Source of the DNA: CAVTYH01 sp963738835
Lineage (GTDB): Bacteria; Planctomycetota; Planctomycetia; Pirellulales; JADZDJ01
Direction of reading: 5' to 3'
NCBI GenBank assembly: GCA_963738835.1
Contig: CAVTYH010000003.1
Span: 248,001-312,000, forward strand
Length of the DNA: 64,000 nt
Below are positions 34,040 through 43,592 of the stretch, piece by piece. Position 1 is the first letter of the stretch; each line of letters starts with the position of its first letter. The position numbers and the translations under genes are program-made. Below the pieces are notes generated by a model. That model was not told the DNA's origin, did not search any database, and saw only the letters and a list, made by a program, of their open reading frames with translations.

Positions 34040-35158
34040 TTACTTTTTCTTCGCGGCCAGCTTGGCGGAGAGTTGATCCAGTAAATCGGCAACTTGCGTC
34101 TGCACTTCTGCGGTTTGACTGACGACCAGCAAGCCGTTGTACTCGGTAATCGTGCCTGGGCCACCGACGTTGCTCCACGATTCAACTGCGATAGTGTTGG
34201 TGACTACTTCGATTAGTTTGTCGACAGGCGTGACAGCGGCCGGGCGCTTCTTTTCAACGGGAGGGCTTCCACCGATTTGCGCAAAATGAAGCAGTTTTGC
34301 CGGCGGCGATGACGCAGTTGGCCAATAATGAAACTGGCTATCGACAAGTGCGGCGGACTGCTGGGAGTCGCTCTCGAATGCTGACGTAGCAGAAGCCGGT
34401 CCGGCTTTGTCCGAAGCGAGGATGTCGCGACAATCGTAAACTCGAGTTTCCAACTGGGTCCTCAGCCAGTCTTTTGTGGCAACGACCACGATACCATCGC
34501 GGATCATGAATCCGAGACCGGATTCGCTGAGGACCAAATCAAGCAGCATGCGACCTCTAACATGCGACAAATGAATGGTGACCGGTAATGCAGTCGGGTC
34601 GATCGCCGCGTCTTTCAAGGAGTTCAAGTGAATATAAGTCTGAATACCGAATGTCTGGCTGATGTTTGCAAGGAACTCCGATAGTGGTATTTCAACGAAA
34701 TCTGCCGGCACATATTTTTTAAGCTTATCCTCCGTCTGAATAGTGAGCTGATCAGGTAATTCTCCTGCAACAGGATTGGAGCCATCCGTTTTATCTTTCG
34801 TCTCCGCCACCGCGTTGCCGACAACTCGGCCGGCATGATTGTCCGGCCATACCGCCATGGCTATTACCACCGCTGCGGCTAGCGCCGCCACTGAAGCTAC
34901 TGTGCATCGCATGATCAGCCTCCTTCTCCGGGTTTGAATGATACTGCTGAAGCTGGCGGCCAAGCCGGCCGCGTCGCCGAATTCTTCGAGTGCCAACCGA
35001 ACCGCCTCATCGTGAGAGAGCCCACGGCTGACGAGTTCCGCCAGCCGTGATTCGAAATGATCGCGCAATTCCTCGCCAATCGCTTCTCGCTGAGTTGGGC
35101 TCAATCGCAAGAAGCGGCTGATGAGGGTCAGGTAGTTTTCGAATTCGTGGTCGGACAT
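34040..35158 (-). CDS. HAAS-domain membrane protein with secretin-like STN segment
   Basis: 372 residues. Residues 1-75 are a HAAS/permease-prefix type helical domain (Y-L-T-L-I-S-R-F-L-R-L-S-P-T-Q-R and H-D-E-A-V-R-L-A-L-E-E-F-G-D). A membrane helix lies at about 83-104. The part outside the membrane has a segment like the short STN domain of secretins (I-P-L-S-E-F-L-A-N-I-S-Q-T-F-G-I-Q, then V-R-G-R-M-L-L-D-L-V-L) and later G-P-G-T-I-T-E-Y-N-G-L-L-V-V-S-Q-T, a repeat of that kind often seen in planctomycetes. Its PadR partner lies upstream on the same strand, so its expression is probably controlled with that regulator. Confidence 0.75.
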   Translation of the reverse strand: MSDHEFENYLTLISRFLRLSPTQREAIGEELRDHFESRLAELVSRGLSHDEAVRLALEEFGDAAGLAASFSSIIQTRRRRLIMRCTVASVAALAAAVVIAMAVWPDNHAGRVVGNAVAETKDKTDGSNPVAGELPDQLTIQTEDKLKKYVPADFVEIPLSEFLANISQTFGIQTYIHLNSLKDAAIDPTALPVTIHLSHVRGRMLLDLVLSESGLGFMIRDGIVVVATKDWLRTQLETRVYDCRDILASDKAGPASATSAFESDSQQSAALVDSQFHYWPTASSPPAKLLHFAQIGGSPPVEKKRPAAVTPVDKLIEVVTNTIAVESWSNVGGPGTITEYNGLLVVSQTAEVQTQVADLLDQLSAKLAAKKK

Positions 35159-35159
35159 G

Positions 35160-35288
35160 GGTGGTGGTCGGTTGTCCGTGGTCCGTGGTCAGTTGGAATA
35201 GCAGGAGGCTAACAGCCTCCGGAGAATCGCCGAACGACTCAAAACTGTTTGGTGGTTTTCCGGAGGGCATTGCCTCTCCGGCTAATTG
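35160..35288. repeat. GTCCGTG units and GGAGGCT palindromes
   Basis: GGTCGGTTGTCCGTGGTCCG at 35166, then GGAGGCTAACAGCCTCC (35204-35220, a perfect 7-bp palindrome with 3-base loop), and CCGGAGGGCATTGCCTCTCC near 35260. They fill the gap between the PadR and HAAS genes. Confidence 0.65.
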
Positions 35289-35302
35289 CTAGTTGCCAAT
35301 CG

Positions 35303-35674
35303 CTAGGCTAGTTCTGGCGGCGCGGCTCCTTTGCTTAAGCTGGCCATTGATGGCAGTAGTTGTTTGAGGCACGCCACATACGTGTGCCATTCGAAGGCTT
35401 GTTGCTGCAAGCGGCGGTTGCCCGCCGCGGTGAGTTCGTACCATTTGCGTGAGCGGCCGGTCGATTTTTCCCAGTGGCTGCGAATCAGCTTGTCGGCCTC
35501 CAGTCGGTGCAACAGCGGATACAGCGTGCCCGCTTGCAGACGGACGGCCTGGTTGCTGGCATCGGCCAGCCGTTTCTGAATCGAGTAGCCATACATCGGA
35601 CCCTCGGACAAGGCAGAGAGGAGCATCAAATCCAAGCTGCCGCGTAATAGTTCGCTGCTGAGTTTTCCGGCCAT
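35303..35674 (-). CDS. PadR-family transcriptional regulator
   Basis: 123 residues from ATG 35674 (M-A-G-K-L-S-S-E-L-L-R-G-S). The winged helix is typical: L-M-L-L-S-A-L-S-E-G-P-M-Y-G-Y-S-I, then G-T-L-Y-P-L-L-H-R-L-E and R-K-W-Y-E-L-T. A short C-terminal helix follows. PadR regulators placed before HAAS-domain genes usually control that operon; the effector here is unknown. Confidence 0.9.
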   Translation of the reverse strand: MAGKLSSELLRGSLDLMLLSALSEGPMYGYSIQKRLADASNQAVRLQAGTLYPLLHRLEADKLIRSHWEKSTGRSRKWYELTAAGNRRLQQQAFEWHTYVACLKQLLPSMASLSKGAAPPELA

Positions 35675-35692
35675 GCGTGTCGCTCCGTTGGC

Positions 35693-35745
35693 TGTAGGGC
35701 AGTCTCTCTGAGACTGCCGCGAGTCTCGGAGAGACTCGGCTACAA
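35693..35745. repeat. TGTAG...CTACA palindromic element with GAGTCTC core
   Basis: Ends TGTAG and CTACA as in the TGTAGCGGC family, but with a core of CAGTCTCTCTGAGACTG and CGAGTCTCGGAGAGACTCGG. It lies just upstream of the PadR gene, within its leader. Confidence 0.65.
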
Positions 35746-35914
35746 TGGATTGCAACTCGATATATAGCTAATCTATATATCGGTGTCAAGCGTTTTGGAG
35801 GGACGAAATATCACCACGTCATCCATGGTCATCTGCGGGTTATTCGTGCGAGATTCGTTTGGCACGATTGACGATGACCGTGCAGCAGCAGAAAATCGAC
35901 GACTTGCCTGCGTT

Positions 35915-35933
35915 CCCGACCGACACGGTCGGG
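35915..35933. repeat. CCCGACCG palindrome
   Basis: CCCGACCGACACGGTCGGG, perfect 8-bp arms with a 3-base loop, followed by CTAT. Relatives at 36364, 36440, 42907 and 45648. Confidence 0.6.
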
Positions 35934-35976
35934 CTATATGCTGTTTCCCCAACTTTGTTGCCGACGAGGTGCTCTT

Positions 35977-36348
35977 ATGTCGCAAAACACGATTTGCTGG
36001 ACCGATATTCCGGTGACCGATCTCGACCGATCGATCCGGTTTTATTCCGCGGTGCTGGGCGCCGAAGTGAAGAAAGAATCGGCTGGTCCGATGCAGTTCG
36101 GCCTGCTCCCGCACGCGCAGACAAATGTTTCCGGCTGCCTGGTGAAAGCCGACGACAACAAGCCGTCGCAACAAGGCCCGCTCGTTTATCTAAGCGTTGA
36201 AGGCCGGCTGGACGATGCCATGATGCAAGTCGGCAAGCAGGGTGGCAAAGTGCTGAAAGAAAAGCACCAGATCGGCCCGCACGGTTTCCGCGCCATTATT
36301 CTCGACAGCGAGGGCAACCGCGTGGCGCTGCATTCGCAAAAAGGATGA
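35977..36348 (+). CDS. VOC (glyoxalase/bleomycin resistance) family protein
   Basis: 123 residues from ATG 35977. The fold pattern is W-T-D-I-P-V-T-D-L-D-R-S-I-R-F-Y near the start and I-I-L-D-S-E-G-N-R-V-A-L-H-S at the end. These small proteins bind metal and act on or sequester small molecules; typical metal ligands are only partly visible, so substrate and activity are open. Gap to the convergent sulfate adenylyltransferase gene is filled by two repeats. Confidence 0.85.
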   Translation: MSQNTICWTDIPVTDLDRSIRFYSAVLGAEVKKESAGPMQFGLLPHAQTNVSGCLVKADDNKPSQQGPLVYLSVEGRLDDAMMQVGKQGGKVLKEKHQIGPHGFRAIILDSEGNRVALHSQKG

Positions 36349-36359
36349 GGCATTAGTAC

Positions 36360-36466
36360 ATAGCCCGATCGTATTCGGTCGGGAATATATTGTCGAGAAA
36401 TTAAATTACGCATCGTTCAATAACGAGCACCAAACAACTCCCGACCGGATACGGTCGGGCTATGTA
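36360..36466. repeat. two CCCGACCG-type palindromes in a convergent gap
   Basis: CCCGATCGTATTCGGTCGGG (36364-36383, imperfect) and CCCGACCGGATACGGTCGGG (36440-36459, perfect 8-bp arms). They sit symmetrically between the convergent VOC and sat genes, each flanked on its gene side by AGCCC/GGGCTAT sequence, and may end transcription in both directions. Confidence 0.65.
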
Positions 36467-36468
36467 AT

Positions 36469-37731
36469 TTACGCCTTCCCCGCCATCGCCTCGGCCAGAA
36501 TCTTCGACGTACTTGGCCGCATGATGCGTGGGTCGACTTGCTCGCCTTTGAGCAGCGTGTTGCGGACGTCTTTGCCGGAGATGAAGACCGGCTTTTCGTC
36601 TTTGTGGCTGTCCATCAAGTCCACGCGACCGGCGGAATCGTAGTAGGCGGCGAAGCCGACTTTCAGCGGCTTGATTTTCAGGTCGCCCTTCAGCTTGTCG
36701 AAAATCTCTTGGGCGTCGAAATCGCCCCAGATGGGTTTGCCGTCGTGGTACGGGGCGTCGGCGTGTTTGCGGCCGATCACAATGTCGGTGAAGCCGAAGT
36801 TCTGGCGGTAGATACTGTGCATGACCGCTTCCTTCGGGCCACCGTAGAACATCTTGATGTCGAGGCCCAGCAAGATGACGCGATCGGGCACGCTTTCTTT
36901 GCGCGGGCCCCAGAGCGAGGCATCGCTATCCCCCTCACCCAGGCCGCGCTGGTCGATGAGGGCTTCGTAGGTGTGCATGCGGACATCGGCCTGCACGTCG
37001 TCCCCCTTGGTTTCGCCGATCAGCGGATTGAGCACTGCGCCGGCGTTGTGGCCTTGTTTCAGCAATTGCTCCAATCCGTACACCAAAGCGTATTCATGGG
37101 CTCGATGGAGCGGATTGCGGGTTTGGAACGCCACCACGCGGTTCCAGCCTGTGGTCGAGAGCAGCTTGCGGACTTCGCGCGGCGACAGCACGTACTTACC
37201 GAATTTCGGATTTTTCGGCTGGGGCAGAACGCGGATCGTGCCCCCCAGCAAATGCGTCTTATCGGCGTCCCCTTTCAGTACCATGTCGGCACCCGGATGA
37301 TCGGTGCGTTCGGTCAGATAAACCGATTTGATGTAGCGCGGCTTGTCCCACTCGAAAATGTCGGTGATGTCCAGTGTGGCGACGATCCCGCCAGCGGAAT
37401 TCGTGAGCGCGACTTTTTGCCCTTTTTTCAATTGTCCGGCCAGTTCTTTGGTCACCGGCAGCGACAACGGAATCGTCCAGGCGTACAGCTTGCCGTTGTG
37501 TTCGATGACCGACTCGTCCAGCACACGGTTGTACGTAGCAGAATCCATCGGGCCGGACGTTGGGCTCAGGGCGCCGTCGCCCCAGCGATAGACCGTGGAA
37601 AGATCGGCGTCGGAGACCGGCACTTTGGTGAGCTTGGCGGCTTCGGCCTTGAAGGCGGCAATTTCGTCGGCGGGCACGGTCAGGTTAATGGGCTGTTCAA
37701 GTCCGCCGTGGGGAGCAATCAAATCGGGCAT
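36469..37731 (-). CDS. sat: sulfate adenylyltransferase (ATP sulfurylase)
   Basis: 420 residues. The nucleotide-binding motif Q-T-R-N-P-L-H-R-A-H-E near residue 204 and G-R-K-H-A-D near 310 are those of the single-chain Sat/MET3 type. It forms adenylyl sulfate from ATP and sulfate for assimilation (or the reverse in sulfur oxidisers). No APS kinase or reductase is adjacent. The N-terminal PUA-like domain begins L-I-A-P-H-G-G as usual, which supports the start. Confidence 0.94.
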   Translation of the reverse strand: MPDLIAPHGGLEQPINLTVPADEIAAFKAEAAKLTKVPVSDADLSTVYRWGDGALSPTSGPMDSATYNRVLDESVIEHNGKLYAWTIPLSLPVTKELAGQLKKGQKVALTNSAGGIVATLDITDIFEWDKPRYIKSVYLTERTDHPGADMVLKGDADKTHLLGGTIRVLPQPKNPKFGKYVLSPREVRKLLSTTGWNRVVAFQTRNPLHRAHEYALVYGLEQLLKQGHNAGAVLNPLIGETKGDDVQADVRMHTYEALIDQRGLGEGDSDASLWGPRKESVPDRVILLGLDIKMFYGGPKEAVMHSIYRQNFGFTDIVIGRKHADAPYHDGKPIWGDFDAQEIFDKLKGDLKIKPLKVGFAAYYDSAGRVDLMDSHKDEKPVFISGKDVRNTLLKGEQVDPRIMRPSTSKILAEAMAGKA

Positions 37732-37925
37732 GGCTGAATTTCCTCGATCTCAGACTGGTAGGATGCGTTGGGTGTGAAACTCACCAGTATAGGAATCTGA
37801 CGCCGAGGCGCACAGACGCAAAGAATCGGGAATTGGAGGCAGGGAAACCACGGATTTCTCGAATGAACGCAGATAGAATTGAAATTCGAATTTGAAAGTT
37901 ACACTTTCGATTGCCGGAGGACTAC

Positions 37926-38180
37926 ATGGCGATTTACGGATATGCAAAACAAACGGTCGATCCTGAAAATAGGCTGCCGGAAATGTTAGAAGTAACGTTT
38001 GATGTTCCATTTGCCGATTTGCGGAGAGTGGCGGCATTTCTGATCCAATGCGCCGATGAAGCCGACCTTGGAATTTGGCGGTCCAACCATCGTCATATCA
38101 CATCGGTTGATCAGAAAAACTTGAATTGTGATGTGATTGTTTGCCACCAGAACCTCGATCCGCCGTTGCGGGCTCACTAG
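37926..38180 (+). CDS. small hypothetical protein
   Basis: 84 residues from ATG 37926, with a strong ribosome site (CGGAGG, 5 bases upstream). Contains F-D-V-P-F-A-D-L-R-R-V-A-A-F-L-I and W-R-S-N-H-R-H-I segments, possibly an alpha/beta fold. I do not recognise it. It ends six bases before the end of the convergent dehydratase gene. Confidence 0.65.
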   Translation: MAIYGYAKQTVDPENRLPEMLEVTFDVPFADLRRVAAFLIQCADEADLGIWRSNHRHITSVDQKNLNCDVIVCHQNLDPPLRAH

Positions 38181-38186
38181 ATGGAT

Positions 38187-40251
38187 TTATCGATGCGATG
38201 GTTTCTCAAGAGCAGAAAGAGCGGCAACAATTGCGTCGACGTCGTAAACGCAGCCGCCCCAAGCGCCGCCGCTGGCGCGTTGCAGGGCCGCCCAAAGACG
38301 AGTGTCGTCCGGCAAGCGGGGATCGGCGGCAAGGCGCGGCGGGGTTGGCCGGCCGGCGAGTTCGCGGGCAGCTTCTTCGGGGCTGAACTCGCTGTGCATT
38401 CCACTGCTGGACGAGCCAGCAGTGGCACCCGAAGCATCCCACTCGCCTTGCCCTCTCCCGCCTGGGGAGAGGGTTTCATTTGCGGCGCCAACGAGATCGA
38501 CGGTGCCGGTGAGTTTATGACGGTCGATGACGATGCGAATCACATCGCCGTCGCGGAGTTTGCCGATCGGGCCGTCGGCCAGCGCTTCGGGGCTGACGTG
38601 GCCGATGCACGCGCCGGTGCTGACCCCGGAAAATCTGGCATCGGTCAGCACGGCGACATCGCGGCCCCATGAAATGTACTTGAGAGCCGAAGTGATTTGG
38701 TACGTTTCTTCCATCCCCGAGCCCGCCGGGCCGCGACCGCACAGCACGAGCACATCGCCGGGGCGAATCGGTTTATCGGTCTGGCCTTTGATGGCGGCCA
38801 CAGCTTCGCGCTCTGAATAAAAAACGCGGGCCGGCCCGGTTTTGCGGTACACGCCGTCGGCATCAAGCACCGCCGGATCGATCGCTGTGCTTTTGATGAC
38901 CGAGCCTTCCGGCGCCAGGTTTCCGCGCGGGAAGCAGACCGTGCTGGTCAGGCCGCGTTCCTGGGCGCGCTTCGGCGACATAATGACATCGCACGGGCTG
39001 ATGCTATCTTGATCGGCTAGCACATCGCGGAGCCTTTTACGGCGCTGGCTGGTCGCCCACCATTCGAGCGTTTTTCCGAGCGACTCGCCGGTGATGGTGA
39101 GAACATCGAGGTCGAGTAATCCGAGTTCCCGCAGATGCAGCATCACTTCCGGCACGCCGCCGGCGCAGAAAACGCGCACCGTGGGATGACCGACCGGACC
39201 GTTAGGCAGGGCATCTACAAGTCGCGGCACTCGGCGGTTAATTTCGGTCCAATCTTCAACGGTTGGCCGACGCAATCCGGCGGCATGGGCAATGGCCGGC
39301 ACGTGCAGCAGTAAATTCGTCGAACCGCCGAAAGCCGCGTGAACGACCATTGCGTTGCGGATCGCGGCATCGGTGAGTATATCGCTCGACTTGATGCCGC
39401 GTTTTTCTAGCGACATCAGCGCCTTCGCGCTGCGGCAGGCCATGTCGATCCAAATCGGTTGCCCGCTGGGCGCGAGTGCCGAGTGCGGCAGCGATAATCC
39501 CAGTGCTTCGCCGACCACTTGCGAAGTGGCGGCCGTGCCAAGAAATTGACAACCGCCGCCAGGTGAAGCGCAGGCCCGGCAACTCAACTCGGCGGCTTCT
39601 TCCAGCGAAATTTCGCCCAGGCTGTAGCGGGCTCCTAGCGATTGCACTTTGCCGGCATCTTCGCCCATTGCCGGCGGCAAGGTGACGCCGCCGGGCACTA
39701 GCGCCACCGGCAGATCGCGCATGCCGGCCAGGGCCATCATCATCGCGGGCAGACCCTTGTCGCAGGTGGCCACGCCGAGCACACCGCGGCGCTGCGGCAG
39801 CGAACGGATCAAGCGGCGAAAGAGCGTGGCGGCATCGTTGCGATACGGCAGACTGTCGAACATGCCGACGGTGCCTTGCGTGCGGCCATCACAAGGATCG
39901 GAAACATAGGCGGCAAACGGCACGCCGCCCGCCGATTTGATTTCCCGCGCCGCCGCTTGCACCAGCAGCCCGACTTCCCAGTGGCCGGTGTGAAAACCCA
40001 GCGCGATGGGTGTGCCATCTTCGGCCCGAATGCCGCCCTGTGTGCTAAGAATGAGAAATTGCGGACCCGAGCATTTCTCCCGGTTTCCAGCCCATGCCAG
40101 CATTTTGCGACAGGCCGAACAGGTCGCCGCTGGACCAGTGGCGCAGCATGTCGTCGGAAATCGGCAGCGCGCCGGTGGGCCCGGCGGCGCTGGTTCTCAC
40201 GCGGAGAATCTCGGGGTCGGTTGTATCCAGGAGGTCGGACAATGTTGCCAT
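38187..40251 (-). CDS. yjhG: YjhG/YagF-type sugar-acid dehydratase (IlvD/Edd family), one frameshift
   Basis: About 687 residues after repair of one break near 40063, where GGG should probably read GG (M-L-G then P-Q-F-L-I-L-S-T). It follows E. coli YjhG closely from start to end: S-G-D-L-F-G, M-G-W-K-P-G-E, V-S-D-P-C-D-G-R-T-Q-G-T, C-D-K-G-L-P-A, A-C-A-S-P-G-G-G-C-Q-F-L-G and F-S-G-V-S-T-G-A-C-I-G-H. YjhG is a D-xylonate dehydratase with an iron-sulfur cluster bound by such Cys residues. A translated insert of about 26 residues (38401-38474) separates D-L-V-G-A-A from the conserved E-E-A end. A TGTAGCGGC half-element lies 29 bases before the start. Confidence 0.88.
38401..38474. repeat. two repeats inside the yjhG-type gene
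   Basis: CCACTGCTGGACGAGCCAGC followed by AGTGGCACCC (38401-38430) is the same palindrome as in uvrA at 9449; CCCTCTCCCGCCTGGGGAGA with GGG after it (38451-38473) is related to 33487 and 46779. Both are in frame and translated on the minus strand. Confidence 0.75.
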
Positions 40252-40279
40252 GAGTCGAAAAGTCGTCGGGGTCGAATGG

Positions 40280-40304
40280 TGTAGCGGCCGGGCTCAGCCC
40301 GGCG
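40280..40304. repeat. TGTAGCGGC-family half element
   Basis: TGTAGCGGCCGGGCTCAGCC followed by CGGCG, with inner stem GCCGGGCT/AGCCCGGC. It is upstream of the dehydratase start, in its leader or promoter. Confidence 0.7.
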
Positions 40305-40509
40305 ATTGCGCGCCGTTTTGCTGATTTATCGAAAGCTAGCACCGCTGTTGCCATCTATCTTACCATGTTTAGGCTTTCGAATTGCTCTGTGTCAGCAGGG
40401 CGATTTTTGGTAACTAGCAGGCCCCGAAAAGCTCGGGAGAGTATATCACTGCGCTGGAAGTGCAGTTTGCGCCCTTTCAAATACGCCTTTGCAGCAAGGA
40501 AGCTGTGTT

Positions 40510-42898
40510 ATGAAACGCTGGCTGGTTCGCTTGGTGGCGTTGTCGGCTGTGACCGCAGGTGGCTGGTTCGCCGTCACTTGGGCGCAGCAACATTTCGGCT
40601 CGCAAAACCCACCACCGCCAGATTTTTCCAAACCGCCGGTGAACGCTGAAGCCGCCGCCGCTTTTAACAATCAGACCGCACAGCAAAACGCCTCGCCGCA
40701 CATTGAGGGTGCATCAACAGCAACTGGCGAGCGTGCGAGTCGGCGCCGGCCGATCCGTTTCAAAATGTCGCGCTCGCCGGAGGCGAGCAAAGCACGCCGC
40801 AGCTCCGGGTGGCTGGGGAACGCTACGGTGCGGCTGAACCACGGGCGCTGGATGCCGATCCGAATGCCGTGCCGCTTTCGTCTGAACCGCAGTACCGAGG
40901 CAGTCCACGGGATGAAATTCCGTCGCCGGGCGAGGCCGGATTGACCAACAACCGCCCGACGAATCCACGGGCCGACGACATTCCGACGGCCCCCTCCGAT
41001 CCCCTCGGCCTGCAAACGGCCGGCGCGACAGTGCTTTCCGGCGACAATGCTGCTTCCGAAACAACGGCGACTCAGCAGATTGCTCAGCCCGCGACAAATG
41101 GATTGCGGATCGTCGACGACGGCACTCGTCAGGCCGGCGTCGCGACGGCAACCGGAACGCTGGAAGCTGTAGACGATGCGCGGAGCACAACTCAAAATGC
41201 GCCTTCGGCGTCCAGCGATCGGTACGGCCGGGCGGTTCCAACAGCGAACGATTACCGTCGCCTCGCTCCGCCCAACGATGTCAAAACCGAGGAGTCCGCG
41301 ACCAATCCGCTTCCGCGTACCGCGCCAGCTGTGGTTGCCGCTCCGCAGAATGCACTTAGTTCAGCATTGCCGACGAGTAACGTATTGCAAGACAGCGCCT
41401 TGGCTGCAAGTCGCTCGCCAGTTGCCGCCGCATCGATCAATGGATTTTCGAGCAACGAAATGTCGCCGACTGCCGCCGCTGCTTCACCGGTTAACGTCGA
41501 AGGTCTTGGCCGGCCCGGCGAGAAGCGGCTGGAAGGACCGCAAAATCCCAGCGTGACGATTGAAAAAATCGCCCCGCCGGAAATTCAAGTCAACAAACCG
41601 GCGACATTCCAAGTCGTGGTTCGCAATACGGGACCGGTGCCGGCCGAGAATGTGGAAGTCACCGACGTTGTGCCGCAAGGCACGCAGCTGATTTCCACTA
41701 CGCCGAAGACGATGGTCGGCCAGCGCGGCGAAATTCTGTGGAAAGTCGGCGATTTGAAGCCCAACGAAGAAGCCAAGCTGCAAGTCGATCTGATGCCGCT
41801 TTCCGAAGGCGAAATCGGCAGTACCGCCGTGGTGCAGTTCCGCTCGACCGCTTCCATGCGCACCATCGCCACCAAGCCGGAGGTGTTGCTGGAGCTGACC
41901 GCGCCAAACAAGTCATGATTGCCGAAGATGCCAAGTTGAAGATCAAGCTTTCCAACCCGGGCACGGGGGCGGCGAGCAAAGTCGTGCTGCAAGCCAAGGT
42001 TCCGCCGGGTTTTCAGCACCCTGCCGGCAACGAACTCGAATTTGATGTCGGCCAATTCCGGCCCGGCGAAACGCGGGAATTGGATCTCACCTTGCACGCC
42101 GTGCAAGCGGGTCAGTTCACGTTCACTTTGGCTGCGCAGGGCGATGCGAATTTGCGGACGGAAAAAGGCGCGAACATTGAAGTCATCGCCCCGGCCGTGC
42201 AGGTGCAGGTTACCGGGCCGGGCTTGCGATATCTCGATCGGCAAGCCAAGTACACGGTGACCGTTAACAATCCTGGCACGGCGGCGGCACGCGAAATCGT
42301 GTTGACCACGCGGTTGCCCAAGGGCATGCAATTTGTCGAAGCCTCTGATTCAGGACGCTACGATGCGGCGACGAACGCCGTCATGTGGGCTCTCGACGAA
42401 CTGCCGCCAGGTCAATCGGGCAGTGTCTCGCTAACCACGCTGGCCAAAGATGCCGGCGAACAAAAGCTGCGCGGCGAAGTGAAAGCGGCCGGCGGCTTGA
42501 GCGAATCGACCGAGCAAGTGACGATGGTCGAAGGTGTAGCAGCCGTGCTGTTCACCGTAGCCGACATCGACGATCCGGTGGAAGTCGGCAGCAACGCTAC
42601 GTACGAAATTCATGTCGTAAATCAGGGCTCGAAAGCTGCCAACCGCTTGCAAATTGCAGCCATTCTTCCGCCGGAAATTAAACCTCTCAGCGGTGAAGGC
42701 CAGTCGCGGGGTACCGTGGACGGTCAGCGTATCATTTTTGAACCGATGTCACGACTGGCGCCGAAAGCCGATGTAACGTACCGCGTCATCGGCCAATGTC
42801 TTGCCCCCGGCGATCTCCGCGTGCAGGTGCTGTTGCAGACCGACGACATGGCGAAACCAGTTGTCAAGGAAGAAAGCACAAGAGTCTACAAGGATTGA
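40510..42898 (+). CDS. exported DUF11-repeat surface protein, two frameshifts
   Basis: About 796 residues once breaks near 40730 and 41905 are repaired; the second is a lost A (CCAAAACAAG read as CCAAACAAG). Start ATG 40510 gives a signal-type segment (M-K-R-W-L-V-R-L-V-A-L-S-A-V). A long disordered Pro/Ser/Ala-rich part follows to about residue 335, then at least three DUF11-type beta-sandwich repeats (P-A-T-F-Q-V-V-V-R-N-T-G-P-V; K-Y-T-V-T-V-N-N-P-G-T-A; T-Y-E-I-H-V-V-N-Q-G-S-K). Such proteins are cell-envelope or surface components of planctomycetes; exact role unknown. Upstream coding after 40510 shows D-P-F as in the TPR protein. Confidence 0.8.
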
Positions 42899-43592
42899 TT
42901 TCGCAGCCCGACCGTCTTCGGCCGGAAGAACACGGCATGCATTAGTTCCGCTGCATTCGCGAGAGAAGGTTCAGGGCGAATCAGTCTCTCAATGTGGGCA
43001 GTGGCGAGTCTTAGAACCCACTTTGATCTCGGCGCAATTTCTTGTGGATTCAAGCCAAGCCGTCGGATTTGGCGACCGTCATCTGGCCGAGCGGAGCCGG
43101 GGCGATCGATCCTCGAAATGATGACGGACGAGGAAAACTTTCAGAAAAAAAAAGGGGGAAACTCGATAAGACCCTGGCCGACAAAAAGTAGAATTCGCCC
43201 CTTTGCCTTTGCCCTCTCGCGAAAAACCATAACTCCACCCGATGAAAGGGCCGCTTTCATAGATACCCCCCCTTTTACTGCACTCGCGTACCGGATCCTT
43301 CGCTGCGATCGGCCGTCTCAGGTCGTAGATTTCGCGTTTTTGTCGTAAATAGTGCCCAAATTCATCTCTCCTATTAAATCCCCAAGCCACTCAGGGGTTC
43401 ATAAACCCACTGAGGCGCATCGGTTTTCCTTTGATGTTAGGGAATTGCAAGCTAATGCAAACATTTACCAAACGTAAAAAATCGATTCCCACTGCAAAAA
43501 ATGGTTGACATCCTGCGCAGGGGGGGGGGGTAGGCTGCCGGTGCTTTTCGGGTCTCTCGTCCCAACGCACCTTCATCCAAGAGGTGGAAATC
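42899..43592. other. intergenic region with homopolymers and hairpins
   Basis: About 690 bases without a recognised gene. It has a CCCGACCG palindrome arm at 42907, a run of ten A plus five G at 43146-43160, a hairpin CTCAGGGGTT/AACCCACTGAG at 43390-43414 and a run of 11 G at 43520-43530 inside a possible promoter. Confidence 0.55.
43505..43536 (+). promoter_or_regulatory. possible promoter with a G11 tract in the spacer
   Basis: TTGACA at 43505-43510 matches a consensus -35 exactly. The only -10-like sequence at a reasonable place is TAGGCT (43531-43536, 3 of 6), giving a 20-base spacer that includes 11 consecutive G. Loss of two or three G would bring the spacer to 17-18. The gene starts 57 bases downstream. 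Confidence 0.4.

Noticed and set aside
36538..37737. Long open frame (399 codons) on the plus strand opposite sat
   Set aside because: The minus strand encodes an unmistakable full-length sulfate adenylyltransferase; the opposite frame is a composition shadow with no recognisable motifs.
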